NCBI GenBank assembly: GCA_019636625.1
Contig: JAHBXE010000024.1
Location: forward strand, 1-47,816
Direction of reading: 5' to 3'
DNA length: 47,816 bases
Origin: Phycisphaeraceae bacterium
GTDB taxonomy: Bacteria > Planctomycetota > Phycisphaerae > Phycisphaerales > UBA1924
Under the pieces are notes generated by a model, which was not told the origin of the DNA, searched no databases, and saw only the letters and a program-made list of their open reading frames with translations. The stretch's first letter is position 1. Each line of letters begins with the position of its first letter. This document shows positions 27,469 to 40,439 of this stretch, one piece after another. The position numbers were made by a program, and so were the translations under genes.

Positions 27469-28046
27469 GGCCGCCTCCCTTCTGCCCCGACAAGGGGGCA
27501 TCCGAAAGCGTCCGCACGATCGAGCGACGAGCGGGTTGGATCGAGCAACCTCGCGACCACTTCGCCGCTGGCCACCATGCCACGCCCGGGCGTGAGGCCC
27601 CCTTCAAACACGACCTTGCCATCAGCGGCGTACAGAATTACCTGTCCCGACGTGCGCAATCCATGCGCGGCGGCCAAGCCACCCTCCGGGTCCATCACAA
27701 CAACTGCGCCCGGGATCTCTCTGGCCCTTTCGACGTTGGACGCGTGAATCCAGGCATCCCCGGCATCGATTGGATGGGTGGCCAGACACACCACATCAAA
27801 TCGCCCCGGCTCTCGACGAACCAGCTCGTGAACGGCGGTGAGCGTGGCAGGAGTGCACGGACAGCGGGGATGTACAGCGACCAGAACAGTGGCTCGCCCC
27901 GGGTTTCGGGGGACTGGGGAGGCGTCAGGCCAATGATGGACCGGGGTTTCCGGGCGCGAAACGGCCCGGCCAGATCTGGCCACAAAGAACATGCCCGCTG
28001 TCGCCAGCGCGCTCCACAGCACAACGACAATCCACCTTCTGTTCAC
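27465..28046 (-). CDS. RedB-like membrane-anchored redox protein
   Basis: The 193-residue protein has an N-terminal membrane anchor (residues 5-25) and then a thioredoxin-like domain. Its active-site-like motif is HPRCPCTPATL with C62-P-C64, a CxC rather than the usual CxxC. The segment TSGQVILYAADGKVVFEGGLTPGRG occupies the expected cis-proline region. I recall similar proteins named RedB in planctomycetes; that name is from memory and not verified. It would face the periplasm. Stop and kinase start share GTGA, so the two are one operon. GTG at 28046 chosen, with AGGAG 9 nt upstream. Confidence 0.72.
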   Translation of the reverse strand: MNRRWIVVVLWSALATAGMFFVARSGRAVSRPETPVHHWPDASPVPRNPGRATVLVAVHPRCPCTPATLTAVHELVRREPGRFDVVCLATHPIDAGDAWIHASNVERAREIPGAVVVMDPEGGLAAAHGLRTSGQVILYAADGKVVFEGGLTPGRGMVASGEVVARLLDPTRSSLDRADAFGCPLVGAEGRRP

Positions 28047-28187
28047 GGAACCGAGCTCCTGACCTTCCGGTTTGATCGGCTTGAACAGAACGAGTGATAA
28101 CCTCCCCAGTTGTTCTAAGATCAACTGTTCGTATTTTGATAGGATGCGGATCGGAAAAATCTGTATGAAATCTGTTGGGCACGCCAC

Positions 28188-28217
28188 TTGCATCAGGGCG
28201 TCGCGGGGTGCTAGACT
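28188..28217 (+). promoter_or_regulatory. Candidate promoter for rpoBC
   Basis: TTGCAT (28188-28193) and TAGACT (28212-28217) are separated by 18 nt, a plausible sigma-70 pair that would give a leader of about 115 nt before rpoB. A 7-bp hairpin (GACTTGC at 28214-28220 and GCAAGTC at 28230-28236), followed by a T run at 28241-28245, overlaps the start of that leader. It could act as an attenuator only if transcription began upstream. rpoBC needs its own promoter because the rplL terminator and two opposite-strand genes separate it from the ribosomal genes. Confidence 0.4.
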
Positions 28218-28340
28218 TGCCCATTCGACGCAAGTCGGGGCGTTTTTACGGGCGTAGTGTGGGCACGGAACTGGTTGAAGAGTTATTGACCGGCGTTTGA
28301 CACCGTTGAACGCGGATGTCTAACCATCGTGAGGACTTCG

Positions 28341-32147
<3,807 letters not shown>

Positions 32148-32162
32148 TGAGAGGATCCGGCG

Positions 32163-32369
32163 ATGCGAGAGATTGTCTTTTGCATCTTGTTTCTCTTGGT
32201 TGCCGGATTCGTCGTTCTCCTGCCTGCGAGTGACTACAGGGTCAATGTAGTTGGTGGGTTGGGAGTGGTCGGTGGACTGGTGTTGATGATTGTGAAAGCG
32301 GTGCGGGGAAGCCGGCGCCGCAGGATTGAACGAACCACTCAACTTGCGGATCGCACAACGCAGAGTTGA
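32163..32369 (+). CDS. Small membrane protein between rpoB and rpoC
   Basis: The 68-residue protein has two predicted membrane helices, at about residues 3-21 and 28-47, and a basic tail (KAVRGSRRRRIERTTQ). I do not recognise a family. It starts 15 nt after the rpoB stop with GAGAGGA as Shine-Dalgarno, and rpoC starts 18 nt after it, so it is in the same transcript as both. Its codons have a lower GC share than rpoB or rpoC. In nearly all bacteria rpoB and rpoC are adjacent or fused, so this gene is unusual. Confidence 0.7.
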   Translation: MREIVFCILFLLVAGFVVLLPASDYRVNVVGGLGVVGGLVLMIVKAVRGSRRRRIERTTQLADRTTQS

Positions 32370-32387
32370 GATATGAGGTAATCGAAC

Positions 32388-35300
32388 ATGGCTGAAACCG
32401 TGTACGACCGCGTAAATGACTTCACCGCCGTCAAGGTCACCCTGGCGTCGCCCAACGACATCAGGGCCTGGTCCTACGGCGAAGTGAAGAAGCCCGAGAC
32501 GATCAACTACCGGACATACCGCCCCGAGAAGGACGGCCTGTTCTGCGAGCGGATCTTCGGGCCTGAGCGCGACTACGAGTGCGCCTGCGGCAAGTACCGC
32601 GGCACGAAGTACAAGGGCATCATCTGCGACCGCTGCGGCGTGAAGGTGACGCACAGCCGCGTCCGCCGCAAGCGGATGGGGCACATCAACCTCGCCGCGC
32701 CCGCCGTCCACATCTGGTTCTTCAAGAGCATGCCCAGCCGCCTGGGCACGCTGCTCGGGATGAAGACCAGCGACCTCGAGAAGATCATCTATTACCAGGA
32801 CTACGTGGTCACCGACGGCGGCGACACGGAACTGAAGTTCAAGCAGATCCTCACCGAGGATGAGCACCGCGAAGCCGTGGACAAGTTCGGCAACGCCTTC
32901 AAGGCGATGATGGGCGCCGACGCCCTCCGCGACCTGATCGAGAAGCTCGATCTGGACAAGGAAGCCGAGCAGCTCCGCCAGGAACTCCGCGACACTCGGT
33001 CGAAGCAGAAGATCAAGGACCTCGCCAAGCGGCTCAAGCTCGTTGAGCAGGTCCGCAAGAGCGAGAACGACCCGGCGTGGCTGGTCATGGATGTGATCCC
33101 GGTGATCCCGCCGGACCTGCGTCCGCTGGTGCTGCTGGAGTCGGGCAACTTCGCGACGTCCGACCTCAACGATCTCTACCGCCGCATCATCAACCGCAAC
33201 AACCGCCTCAAGAAGCTGATGGACCTCAACGCGCCCGAGGTCATCATCCGCAACGAGAAGCGGATGCTCCAGCAGGCTGTTGACGCCCTGTTCGACAACA
33301 ACCGCTGCCGCCGCCCGGTGCTCGGTTCATCGAACCGGCCGCTGAAGTCGCTGACCGACATGATCAAGGGCAAGCAGGGCCGCTTCCGCGAGAACCTGCT
33401 CGGCAAGCGCGTGGACTACTCCGCGCGTTCGGTGATCGTCGTCGGTCCTGAGCTCAAGCTCAACCAGTGCGGCCTGCCCAAGAAGATCGCCCTCGAGCTC
33501 TACCAGCCCTTCATCATCCGCAAGCTCAAGGAGCACGGCCTGGCCGACACGATCAAGTCCGCCAAGCGCATGCTCGAGCGCCGCGACGCTGAGGTGTGGG
33601 ACATCCTCGAAGAAGTCATCTACCAGCACCCCGTCCTCCTCAACCGCGCCCCCACGCTCCACCGAATGGGCATCCAGGCGTTCGAGCCGGTGCTCGTTGA
33701 AGGCAACGCGATCAAGATCCACCCGCTGGTCTGCGGCGGGTTCAACGCGGACTTCGACGGCGACCAGATGGCCGTCCACCTCCCGCTCTCGGTCGAGGCC
33801 CAGGCAGAGGCCCACGTGCTCATGCTCAGCACGCACAACATCTTCTCCCCCGCCAACGGCAAGCCGATCATCTCGCCGTCGCAGGACATCGTCATGGGCG
33901 TGTACTTCATCACGACCATGGCCCCCGATGAGCGGCCGGAGAACGAACTGAAGCGCTTCAAGGACCGGCGCGAGGCCATCCTCGCCTACGACCACAAGAA
34001 GATCCACCTGCACGAGCGGATCATCGTCCGCCTCGACGGGTTCTCGGAGATCGTGGACAGCCAGACCGGTGAGGCGAAGGACCTTCCCGCGTCCAAGCGT
34101 GTCATCACCACCGTCGGGCGCGTCCTCTTCGCCGACATTCTCGAGAAGGGCATGCCCTTCTACAACTGCTCCCTCGGCAAGAAGGGCTGCGCCCGAGTGA
34201 TCGACGACACGTACGCCTACAGCGGGCGACCCGGAACGATCGACCTCCTTGACCGCATGAAGGAAATCGGTTTCAAGCAGTCCACCGTCGCCGGCCTTTC
34301 CTTCGGCATCACCGACCTCCGCATTCCCGAGCGGAAGCAGGAACTCATCGACAAGAGCCAGGAACGCGTCAACCGCGTCGAGAAGAACTACGAGCGCGGC
34401 ATCATCACCGCCCGCGAACGCTACAACCAGCTCCTCGATATCTGGTCCCACTGCCGCGAAGAGGTCCAGAAGGAACTCCTCAAGACACTCAAGAACGACC
34501 GGCGCGACGAAGAGGGCAACGAACAGCCCATCGATTCCAAGAAGGGCGCCGCCTACCTCAACCCCGTCTACCTCATGTCCGACTCCGGCGCCCGCGGCAA
34601 CATCTCCCAGATGCAGCAGCTCGCCGGCATGCGAGGCCTCATGGCCAAGCCCAGCGGCGAGATCATCGAAACCCCCATCCGCGCGAACTTCCGCGAGGGC
34701 CTCAAGATCCTCGAGTACTTCTCCTCCACCCACGGCGCCCGCAAGGGTCTGGCCGACACCGCCCTCAAGACCGCCGACTCCGGCTACCTGACCCGCAAGC
34801 TCTGCGACATCGCCCAGTCCGTCATCATCGGCGAGCACGACTGCGGCAGCAAGCGAGGCGTCCTGAAGCGCGCCATCTACAAGGGTGAAGAGATCGACGT
34901 GCCGCTCGCCGACCAGATCGTCGGGCGCGTCAGCGTCAACTCCATCATCAACCCCAAGACCGACGAGGTCATCGTCGAGGCCAACGAGGTCATCACCCTC
35001 GAAGCGGCCCTCAAGATCGAAGCCCTCAACATCGATTCGGTCATGGTCCGCTCGCCCCTTACCAGCGAGTCCCGCACGGGCTGCTCCGTGCTCGACTACG
35101 GCCTCGACATGTCCACCGGCAAGCTGGTGGAGCAGGGCATGGCAGTCGGCATCATCGCCGCCCAGTCGATCGGCGAGCCGGGCACCCAGCTCACGATGCG
35201 GACCTTCCACACCGGCGGCATCGGCACCCGCACCATTGAACAGAGCGAGTACCGCCCCGCCAACGCCGGCACCATCGACCTCCGCGACTGCAACGCCGTC

Positions 35301-36782
35301 CCGATCAAGGACGATGAAGGCAACGACATCTTCGTCGCCCTCAAGCGCAACGGCGAACTCGCCATCCTCGACGCCAAGGGCCGCGAACTCGAGAAGACCA
35401 AGGTCCCCTACGGCGGCTTCCTCACCGTCAAGCACGGCGAAGAAGTCAAGAAGGGCCAGCTCGTGCTCCGCTGGGACCCCCACCGCGTCCCCATCCTCGC
35501 GGAGAAGGACGGCACCGTTCAGTACATCGATATCGAGCCGGGCGAAACGGTTCGCGAAGAAGACGCCGGCCGCGGGCAGAAGGCTCTGGTCGTCATCGAG
35601 CACAAGGGCGAACTGCACCCGCAGATCAACATCGTGGACAAGGACGGCCAGATCCTCGACTTCCACTACCTGCCCGCCCGCTCGCGTATCGAAGTCAAGG
35701 ATGGCCAGCCCATCAAGGCCGGTCAGATGCTCGCCCGCCAGCCTCGCGCCGCCGCCGGCTCGCAGGACATCGTCGGTGGTCTGCCCCGCGTGACCGAGAT
35801 CTTCGAAGCCCGCAAGCCCAAGGACCCGGCCGTCATGGCCGAGATCTCGGGCCGCGTCGAGATTCACTCGGACAAGCGCAAGGGCAAGATGACCATCCGC
35901 GTCATCAGCGACGCCGCCATCGAGAAGGACCACCACGTCCCGAACGACAAGACGCTGCTGGTGCACACGGGCGACTACGTGCAGGCCGGCGATCCCCTGA
36001 CCGAAGGCCCCCTTGTCCCGCACGACATCCTGCGGATCAAGGGCGAAGAAGCCCTCTGGACCTACATGCTCGACGAGGTCCAGAACGTCTACCGTGCCCA
36101 GGGCGTAACCATCAACGACAAGCACATCGAGCTCATCCTGAGCCAGATGCTCCGCAAGGTCCGCGTCGAGTCCCCGGGCGACACCGACCTGCTGCCGCAT
36201 GAAGTCGTGGACAAGTTCGAGTTCCGCCAGCGCAACGCCGAGGCGGCCAACATGATCCGCATCACCGAGTCCGGCGGGACCGACCTCAAGGTCAACGAGC
36301 TTGTCCACAAGAGCGTCGTCAAGGAGGCCAACGCCAAGGCCGAGGCCGAGGGCAAGGAGATCGCCAAGGGCCGCAAGGCCAAGCCCGCCACGGGCCGCAC
36401 GCTCCTCTTGGGCATCACCAAGGCCTCGCTCCAGAGCGAGTCGTTCCTCTCGGGCGCCTCGTTCCAGGAGACCACCAAGGTCCTCACCGAGGCGGCTCTC
36501 CGCGGCGCGACCGACACGCTCATCGGCCTCAAGGAGAACGTCCTCCTTGGCCACCTGATCCCCGCGGGCACGGGCTTCCGCCGCTACCAAGACATCCGTG
36601 TCAAGCTCCTGGCCGAGCCTCTCCCCGCCGACGGCGAGGATGAGCAGCAGATGCTCGCGGAAGCCGCGGAAGCCGCCGAAGCACTCGGCGCCGACCGCAA
36701 CGAGCCCCTCGGCATGCCGCAGGTCCAAGTCCAGGGCGCCGGCGACCTCGTCGGTGACAAGGCCGGCCCCACCGGCGTCTGA
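32388..36782 (+). CDS. rpoC: DNA-directed RNA polymerase subunit beta'
   Basis: The beta' subunit (1464 residues) holds the catalytic Mg2+ site, seen as [12 protein letters not shown] near residue 452. The N-terminal zinc finger is [21 protein letters not shown] (near residues 65-85). The rudder, bridge helix and trigger loop are represented by the segment that runs through [21 protein letters not shown]. The second zinc site cysteines are in [11 protein letters not shown]-type positions around the 800-900 region. Length is typical of a beta' without large lineage insertions. The C-terminal 70 residues are acidic and variable. A strong hairpin follows the stop codon. Confidence 0.98.
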   Translation: MAETVYDRVNDFTAVKVTLASPNDIRAWSYGEVKKPETINYRTYRPEKDGLFCERIFGPERDYECACGKYRGTKYKGIICDRCGVKVTHSRVRRKRMGHINLAAPAVHIWFFKSMPSRLGTLLGMKTSDLEKIIYYQDYVVTDGGDTELKFKQILTEDEHREAVDKFGNAFKAMMGADALRDLIEKLDLDKEAEQLRQELRDTRSKQKIKDLAKRLKLVEQVRKSENDPAWLVMDVIPVIPPDLRPLVLLESGNFATSDLNDLYRRIINRNNRLKKLMDLNAPEVIIRNEKRMLQQAVDALFDNNRCRRPVLGSSNRPLKSLTDMIKGKQGRFRENLLGKRVDYSARSVIVVGPELKLNQCGLPKKIALELYQPFIIRKLKEHGLADTIKSAKRMLERRDAEVWDILEEVIYQHPVLLNRAPTLHRMGIQAFEPVLVEGNAIKIHPLVCGGFNADFDGDQMAVHLPLSVEAQAEAHVLMLSTHNIFSPANGKPIISPSQDIVMGVYFITTMAPDERPENELKRFKDRREAILAYDHKKIHLHERIIVRLDGFSEIVDSQTGEAKDLPASKRVITTVGRVLFADILEKGMPFYNCSLGKKGCARVIDDTYAYSGRPGTIDLLDRMKEIGFKQSTVAGLSFGITDLRIPERKQELIDKSQERVNRVEKNYERGIITARERYNQLLDIWSHCREEVQKELLKTLKNDRRDEEGNEQPIDSKKGAAYLNPVYLMSDSGARGNISQMQQLAGMRGLMAKPSGEIIETPIRANFREGLKILEYFSSTHGARKGLADTALKTADSGYLTRKLCDIAQSVIIGEHDCGSKRGVLKRAIYKGEEIDVPLADQIVGRVSVNSIINPKTDEVIVEANEVITLEAALKIEALNIDSVMVRSPLTSESRTGCSVLDYGLDMSTGKLVEQGMAVGIIAAQSIGEPGTQLTMRTFHTGGIGTRTIEQSEYRPANAGTIDLRDCNAVPIKDDEGNDIFVALKRNGELAILDAKGRELEKTKVPYGGFLTVKHGEEVKKGQLVLRWDPHRVPILAEKDGTVQYIDIEPGETVREEDAGRGQKALVVIEHKGELHPQINIVDKDGQILDFHYLPARSRIEVKDGQPIKAGQMLARQPRAAAGSQDIVGGLPRVTEIFEARKPKDPAVMAEISGRVEIHSDKRKGKMTIRVISDAAIEKDHHVPNDKTLLVHTGDYVQAGDPLTEGPLVPHDILRIKGEEALWTYMLDEVQNVYRAQGVTINDKHIELILSQMLRKVRVESPGDTDLLPHEVVDKFEFRQRNAEAANMIRITESGGTDLKVNELVHKSVVKEANAKAEAEGKEIAKGRKAKPATGRTLLLGITKASLQSESFLSGASFQETTKVLTEAALRGATDTLIGLKENVLLGHLIPAGTGFRRYQDIRVKLLAEPLPADGEDEQQMLAEAAEAAEALGADRNEPLGMPQVQVQGAGDLVGDKAGPTGV

Positions 36783-36809
36783 ACCGGTCCTGCATCCTTT
36801 GAAACCTCC

Positions 36810-36841
36810 GCGGCCCGCGCTCCGGCGCGGGCCGCTTTCAT
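36810..36841 (+). terminator. Terminator hairpin after rpoC
   Basis: An 11-bp perfect stem, GCGGCCCGCGC with GCGCGGGCCGC, encloses TCCG. The downstream T run (TTTCATTTG) is modest. It lies between the convergent rpoC and BFD genes, and could also help stop the minus-strand operon because the stem is symmetric. Confidence 0.85.
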
Positions 36842-36852
36842 TTGTCCCCAGA

Positions 36853-37083
36853 TCACTCCGCGTCGCGCCCGCCCGGCTCCAGCATCACCGGCAACCGCTC
36901 CCGCCCTGTGGCCAGCGCCACGCGGATGTACGGCACGCACATCCCGCACCCCGTGCCGCACCCCGTCCGCCGCTGAAGCTCCGCCAGATCCGCGCCCGTT
37001 TCCCGATGGATTCGGAGCAACTCCGCGAACGTAACGTTGTGGCACACGCAGCGATCGACCGGTGTCGGGTCAAAGCTGAGCAT
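36853..37083 (-). CDS. BFD-type [2Fe-2S]-binding protein
   Basis: This 76-residue protein matches the bacterioferritin-associated ferredoxin (BFD) fold: C-V-C near the start (DRCVCHNVTFAEL), a helix, and TGCGTGCGMCVPYIR with two more Cys close together. These four cysteines bind one [2Fe-2S] cluster. BFD proteins move electrons to release iron from bacterioferritin, or serve as domains of larger redox enzymes. ATG at 37083 overlaps the TGA of the pseudopilin-like gene (TGATG); an ATG at 37092 with GGAGG only 2 nt away is an alternative. It is the last gene of the riboswitch-led run. Confidence 0.85.
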   Translation of the reverse strand: MLSFDPTPVDRCVCHNVTFAELLRIHRETGADLAELQRRTGCGTGCGMCVPYIRVALATGRERLPVMLEPGGRDAE

Positions 37084-37874
37084 CACCGCCATCGCCTCCA
37101 GTCCGGCACGTAGCGCGGATCGTTGCTCTGCCCGATGGAGCCCACGCCAAGCCCCGGGTGCGTCAGCCAGGATGGTTCCGCCCGCTCGCTCCGAACGCTG
37201 CCATCTGCCCTCGCGCCGGCCGCGGCACGCGAATGCCGGAACGCCGTCGTCGGCGATGGATTGACTTCCCAACAGCCCGCCCCCTGGTACAGCATCGGCG
37301 GATCCAGAAGGGCGCAGTTCCGAGGCGGCGAGGAGGGCAGCATGGTGTCCGCGAATACAAGCAGCTCCGACGGTCGCTCCACATCCGCGAGGGTCTTCCA
37401 CTTCTGCTGCCCGATCGTTGCACTCCACCCCGGCGTCATCGGCGGGCACAGGTAATACCCGTTGTACCCGTACGTGCTCGTCGGCGGCGCTGCCGCCATC
37501 GACGACGGCTGCGCCCGGTACGTGCCCCAAGGCTGCGATGGGCACTCGAACACCGAACGCTCACCCGTGCCGGTGTCCAGGAACGGCGCGATCGGCCCTT
37601 GGGAAGGATCAACCGCCGCCGTGGCCCACGCGAACGACCCCCACCAGTACACGATCCTCGCCGGATCGCGATCATCCGCGAGCGGCATCGCACGCCCCCG
37701 GTTTGCATCCGCGTACATCGCCCATGCCACCACCAGCGACCGCTGGTTCGAAAGGCACGCCGCACCCCGTGCCGCATCCCGCCCGCCACGCAACGAGGGC
37801 ACCAGCAACCCAACCAGCACACCGATCACGGCGACCACCACGAGCAACTCGATGATCGTGAACGCTCGTCTCAT
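37083..37874 (-). CDS. Pseudopilin-like protein (prepilin-type N-terminus)
   Basis: The 263-residue protein begins MRRAFTIIELLVVVAVIGVL, the class III/type IV prepilin signal that prepilin peptidase cuts before FTIIE. Ala replaces the usual Gly at -1. The following helix is the inner-membrane and pseudopilus-core helix. The rest (ARGAACLSNQRSLVVAWAMYADANRGRAMP ...) matches planctomycete proteins with an H/D-x9-DG-like C-terminal domain. Such proteins form part of type II secretion machinery or large related complexes. The start ATG overlaps the upstream gene's TGA by 4 bases (ATGA). Confidence 0.88.
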   Translation of the reverse strand: MRRAFTIIELLVVVAVIGVLVGLLVPSLRGGRDAARGAACLSNQRSLVVAWAMYADANRGRAMPLADDRDPARIVYWWGSFAWATAAVDPSQGPIAPFLDTGTGERSVFECPSQPWGTYRAQPSSMAAAPPTSTYGYNGYYLCPPMTPGWSATIGQQKWKTLADVERPSELLVFADTMLPSSPPRNCALLDPPMLYQGAGCWEVNPSPTTAFRHSRAAAGARADGSVRSERAEPSWLTHPGLGVGSIGQSNDPRYVPDWRRWR

Positions 37875-39424
37875 GGACACCCCCCCGCGAACTTGTTCAG
37901 GAAACACTGAAAGTCATTCGCTGTCAAGATCGGAGTGCCCGTCGAACCGTCGCAGTTCGCATACGGCCCTCCCGCCGCGAAGGTGTTCAGGAAGCATTGG
38001 AAGTCGTTGGCCGTCAGCGGCGGGGCGCCGTTCGATTGATCGCAGTTGGCGTAGCAGACCGAGCCGATCGCGTGCAGGCCCGACTCTCCGATGGTGTAGA
38101 GAACACCACCGACCATCGCTGGCGATGACCCCATGCCCATCACGGAGCCCCGCACAAAGCCGGCCGCGGCTGGGTGCTTGGCAAGGTCGAGTTCCCGGAG
38201 CGCGACGCACGCGCTGGATGTGGACGCTCCCGTGGGCATCACGCCCACGAACAGCGCCGGTCCAGATGCCCGTGAACTCAGCACCGGCTGCACCGTCCAT
38301 CCGCCGACATCCACATACTCCCCCGGATCCATTTGCGAGTTGCTGTTCAGGTCCACCCACGAGTCCAGCGCGGAGTCCCACTCCAGCACGGCCGCGGCAC
38401 CTTCATCGCGAAACTTCTGCACGCTCGGGATCGATCCGAACCCACGGATCCCGCCGGACACCACGATGCTGCCATCGGTCATCCGCACCGGAATGGTGTC
38501 GGTCCGGTTGCACGCAATCGACCACCGGAGCTCGCCTGTACCCGCGTCCACCTTCACCAGGTTGGCCGCGAACGGCCCGCCCGCGAACGCGTAACTCGCG
38601 GCGTACACCGCTCCATCCTGCACGCCCACACCGCCGAAGTACCCGTGACCCGCGGGGTTGTCGAACGTCCACAGCGGGCTCGGTGCCGAGGTCGCGCCGG
38701 CATCGAACGCCCGAATCTGACCCGGCCCGAGTCCGGTGTGGTCCGATGCGCTCGCGACAAACACAACCCCATCGACGTACGCGGGCGTGTTCGCGCTCGT
38801 CGAGCCGATCACCACCGACCACACGATCTGTCCCGGCACGTAAGGATTCCCCGGCCCCTGCGGGTCCACGTTGATGCAGTACATCCGGCCGCCGCCCCCA
38901 AACCCGTCGTAGTCCGTCACGAACGCGCGATCCGCCGACCCACGATCCGTGGTCACCACCGGGGTGGCGCCGGCGGTCGTTCGTTGCAACGCTGTCTGCC
39001 ACATCAGGGCGCCATCCGACAACCGAACCGCCGTCACAAACGCCGCAGATGCCACCAAAGCCACTTGGTTCATGGGGTCCACCGTCGGTGTCGTCCAACT
39101 CCCGAAGCTCGCCGCAGGAACCGGCGCACTCCACCGACAGTTGCCCCCTGCCGCCTCGAAGCAGAACAGCCGGGCCGACCCACCAGACCGGCCCAGCGCG
39201 AGGACCATCCCATCGTGGACCACGACCCCGGACTGACCTTCAAACGTGATCGCCCGTCCCGACTCATCAATCGATGCGATCCACGATGGTGGCCCAAGCC
39301 CAGCGGGCGCGGCGTCCGAGCGCGAATCCCGGGTGGATGAACGCGCCAGCGTTGTCCACTCCTGCGCTCGGACGCCGCCCGCCAGAACAGCTAGCCACGC
39401 CAGACTCATCGCCTTGACGTGCAT
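37871..39424 (-). CDS. Secreted PQQ-type beta-propeller protein with GC-type dockerin-like tail
   Basis: The 517-residue protein begins with a signal peptide (MHVKAMSLAWLAVLAGGVRAQ). The body is a run of four-stranded propeller blades of the PQQ/YncE type, with phrases such as VVVHDGMVLALGRSGG, TTDRGSADRAFVTDYDG, PAYVDGVVFVASASD and VKVDAGTGELRWSI. The C-terminus has two near-copies of NCDxSxxxxxLTANDFQCFL (around residues 456-515), the dockerin-like pattern of Phycisphaerales. Beta-propellers of similar size bind corrinoids on the surface of Bacteroides (BtuG). That is my comparison by context and fold, not by sequence identity. ATG at 39424, two bases after the previous gene's stop. Confidence 0.9.
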   Translation of the reverse strand: MHVKAMSLAWLAVLAGGVRAQEWTTLARSSTRDSRSDAAPAGLGPPSWIASIDESGRAITFEGQSGVVVHDGMVLALGRSGGSARLFCFEAAGGNCRWSAPVPAASFGSWTTPTVDPMNQVALVASAAFVTAVRLSDGALMWQTALQRTTAGATPVVTTDRGSADRAFVTDYDGFGGGGRMYCINVDPQGPGNPYVPGQIVWSVVIGSTSANTPAYVDGVVFVASASDHTGLGPGQIRAFDAGATSAPSPLWTFDNPAGHGYFGGVGVQDGAVYAASYAFAGGPFAANLVKVDAGTGELRWSIACNRTDTIPVRMTDGSIVVSGGIRGFGSIPSVQKFRDEGAAAVLEWDSALDSWVDLNSNSQMDPGEYVDVGGWTVQPVLSSRASGPALFVGVMPTGASTSSACVALRELDLAKHPAAAGFVRGSVMGMGSSPAMVGGVLYTIGESGLHAIGSVCYANCDQSNGAPPLTANDFQCFLNTFAAGGPYANCDGSTGTPILTANDFQCFLNKFAGGCP

Positions 39425-39426
39425 CG

Positions 39427-40236
39427 CTATCTCCTCGTCCGCCGGCCCGCCGCCAGCAGCACCAGCCCGAGCATGCCCACCGTGCCCGGCGCCGGCGCTA
39501 CCGCCGCGATGCCATCAATCTGCAGCGCCGATCCCGAGCCCACCGGGTTCGAGATCCGCACGTATTGAATCGAACTCAATCCCGCCAGCCCTATGTCGAT
39601 CCCCGTCCCACCGCCCGAGCCGTTGTACCCCGCGACGATCTGCGCGAAGCTCAACCCCAGCGGATTGAAAGCCGGATCCACCGGCCTGGTGAAGTCCGTT
39701 GGTACGTTCCCCGGCGCCGTCGAGTACGGGTCCGTCAGGTCCGCGTAGCCCAGCGTTGGAAACTGCGACACCGCCTGCACACCGGGCACTGTCACCCACG
39801 AGTCCAAGGTGGAGGCGACTTCCACCACACCCCCGCCCCCGAACAGCGGCCCCGCCACGCCGGCCGGGAAACCCGTGTCGATGTAGAACGCATTCCCGAA
39901 GACCAAGAGGTCGATGCCAAAGGGATTGGCGGGATCGTTCAGCACCGGCTGCGCCAGCGCGAGCGTGATCGAGCCGCCTTCACCGATCGATACGAGCTCG
40001 CCCGGCATGTACGGCGAGTTGAACGGCGTAACCGCACCCGGGAACACGCCCACACCCGTGAACCGTGTCGGCTCCCCCAGGGCAGCATCCGGATTGGTAA
40101 AGCCCGCCGCGGGATTGGCGCCGGCGTTGTACCCCATCACCGCCGTCGCGTATGGATCCGACGCCGATACGACCGAGCCGCAAACTGCCACAACCGTGGC
40201 CGCCACCCGTCCAACACAGCACGAACGCATTCTCAT
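39427..40236 (-). CDS. Secreted PAPG-tail protein, first gene after the cobalamin riboswitch
   Basis: The 269-residue protein begins with a signal peptide (about residues 1-25, ending VVSA). The core is beta-rich and carries phrases such as LGEPTRFTGVGVFPGAVTPF, YMPGELVSIGEGGSITLALA and LLVFGNAFYIDTGFPAG. It ends in PAPGTVGMLGLVLLAAGRR plus TRR, a sorting-tail of the PEP-CTERM kind in a Planctomycetes form, so it is probably anchored or processed at the cell surface. I know no enzyme activity for it. AAGGTGAG lies 6 nt before the ATG. Its leader holds the riboswitch, so it is the first gene of the regulated operon. Confidence 0.87.
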   Translation of the reverse strand: MRMRSCCVGRVAATVVAVCGSVVSASDPYATAVMGYNAGANPAAGFTNPDAALGEPTRFTGVGVFPGAVTPFNSPYMPGELVSIGEGGSITLALAQPVLNDPANPFGIDLLVFGNAFYIDTGFPAGVAGPLFGGGGVVEVASTLDSWVTVPGVQAVSQFPTLGYADLTDPYSTAPGNVPTDFTRPVDPAFNPLGLSFAQIVAGYNGSGGGTGIDIGLAGLSSIQYVRISNPVGSGSALQIDGIAAVAPAPGTVGMLGLVLLAAGRRTRR

Positions 40237-40237
40237 C

Positions 40238-40435
40238 TCACTCACCTTCGGGTGATTGCTCACCCCGTTCGTCCCGAATCGCGCGGAACGATCCCCGGGA
40301 CCTGGAGTGGCCCTTCGCGGATGTGAAATGCCCGGGTGGCCGCGGCGACGGGGATGCTCCGCCGCGATCTTCGCCGGGCCCCGCCTGGAAATCCCCGAAG
40401 GGACAGGCATGCGCGAGGGCCGCCACGAAACACAT
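40238..40435 (-). CDS. Possible 65-codon leader ORF between riboswitch and operon
   Basis: An open frame starts at ATG 40435, five nt downstream of the riboswitch's last conserved bases, and ends with TGA at 40238-40240, one base before the ATG of the next gene. The product (MCFVAALAHACPFGDFQAGP and on) has no recognisable domain, is rich in Gly, Pro, Arg and Ser, and has no Shine-Dalgarno I can point to. It may be a chance frame in GC-rich DNA or a real leader peptide coupled to the first operon gene. Confidence 0.25.
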   Translation of the reverse strand: MCFVAALAHACPFGDFQAGPGEDRGGASPSPRPPGHFTSAKGHSRSRGSFRAIRDERGEQSPEGE

Positions 40436-40439
40436 CAAC

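Noticed and set aside
33327..36728. Very long open frame on the minus strand opposite rpoC
   Set aside because: Antisense shadow of rpoC with no domain match or ribosome site.
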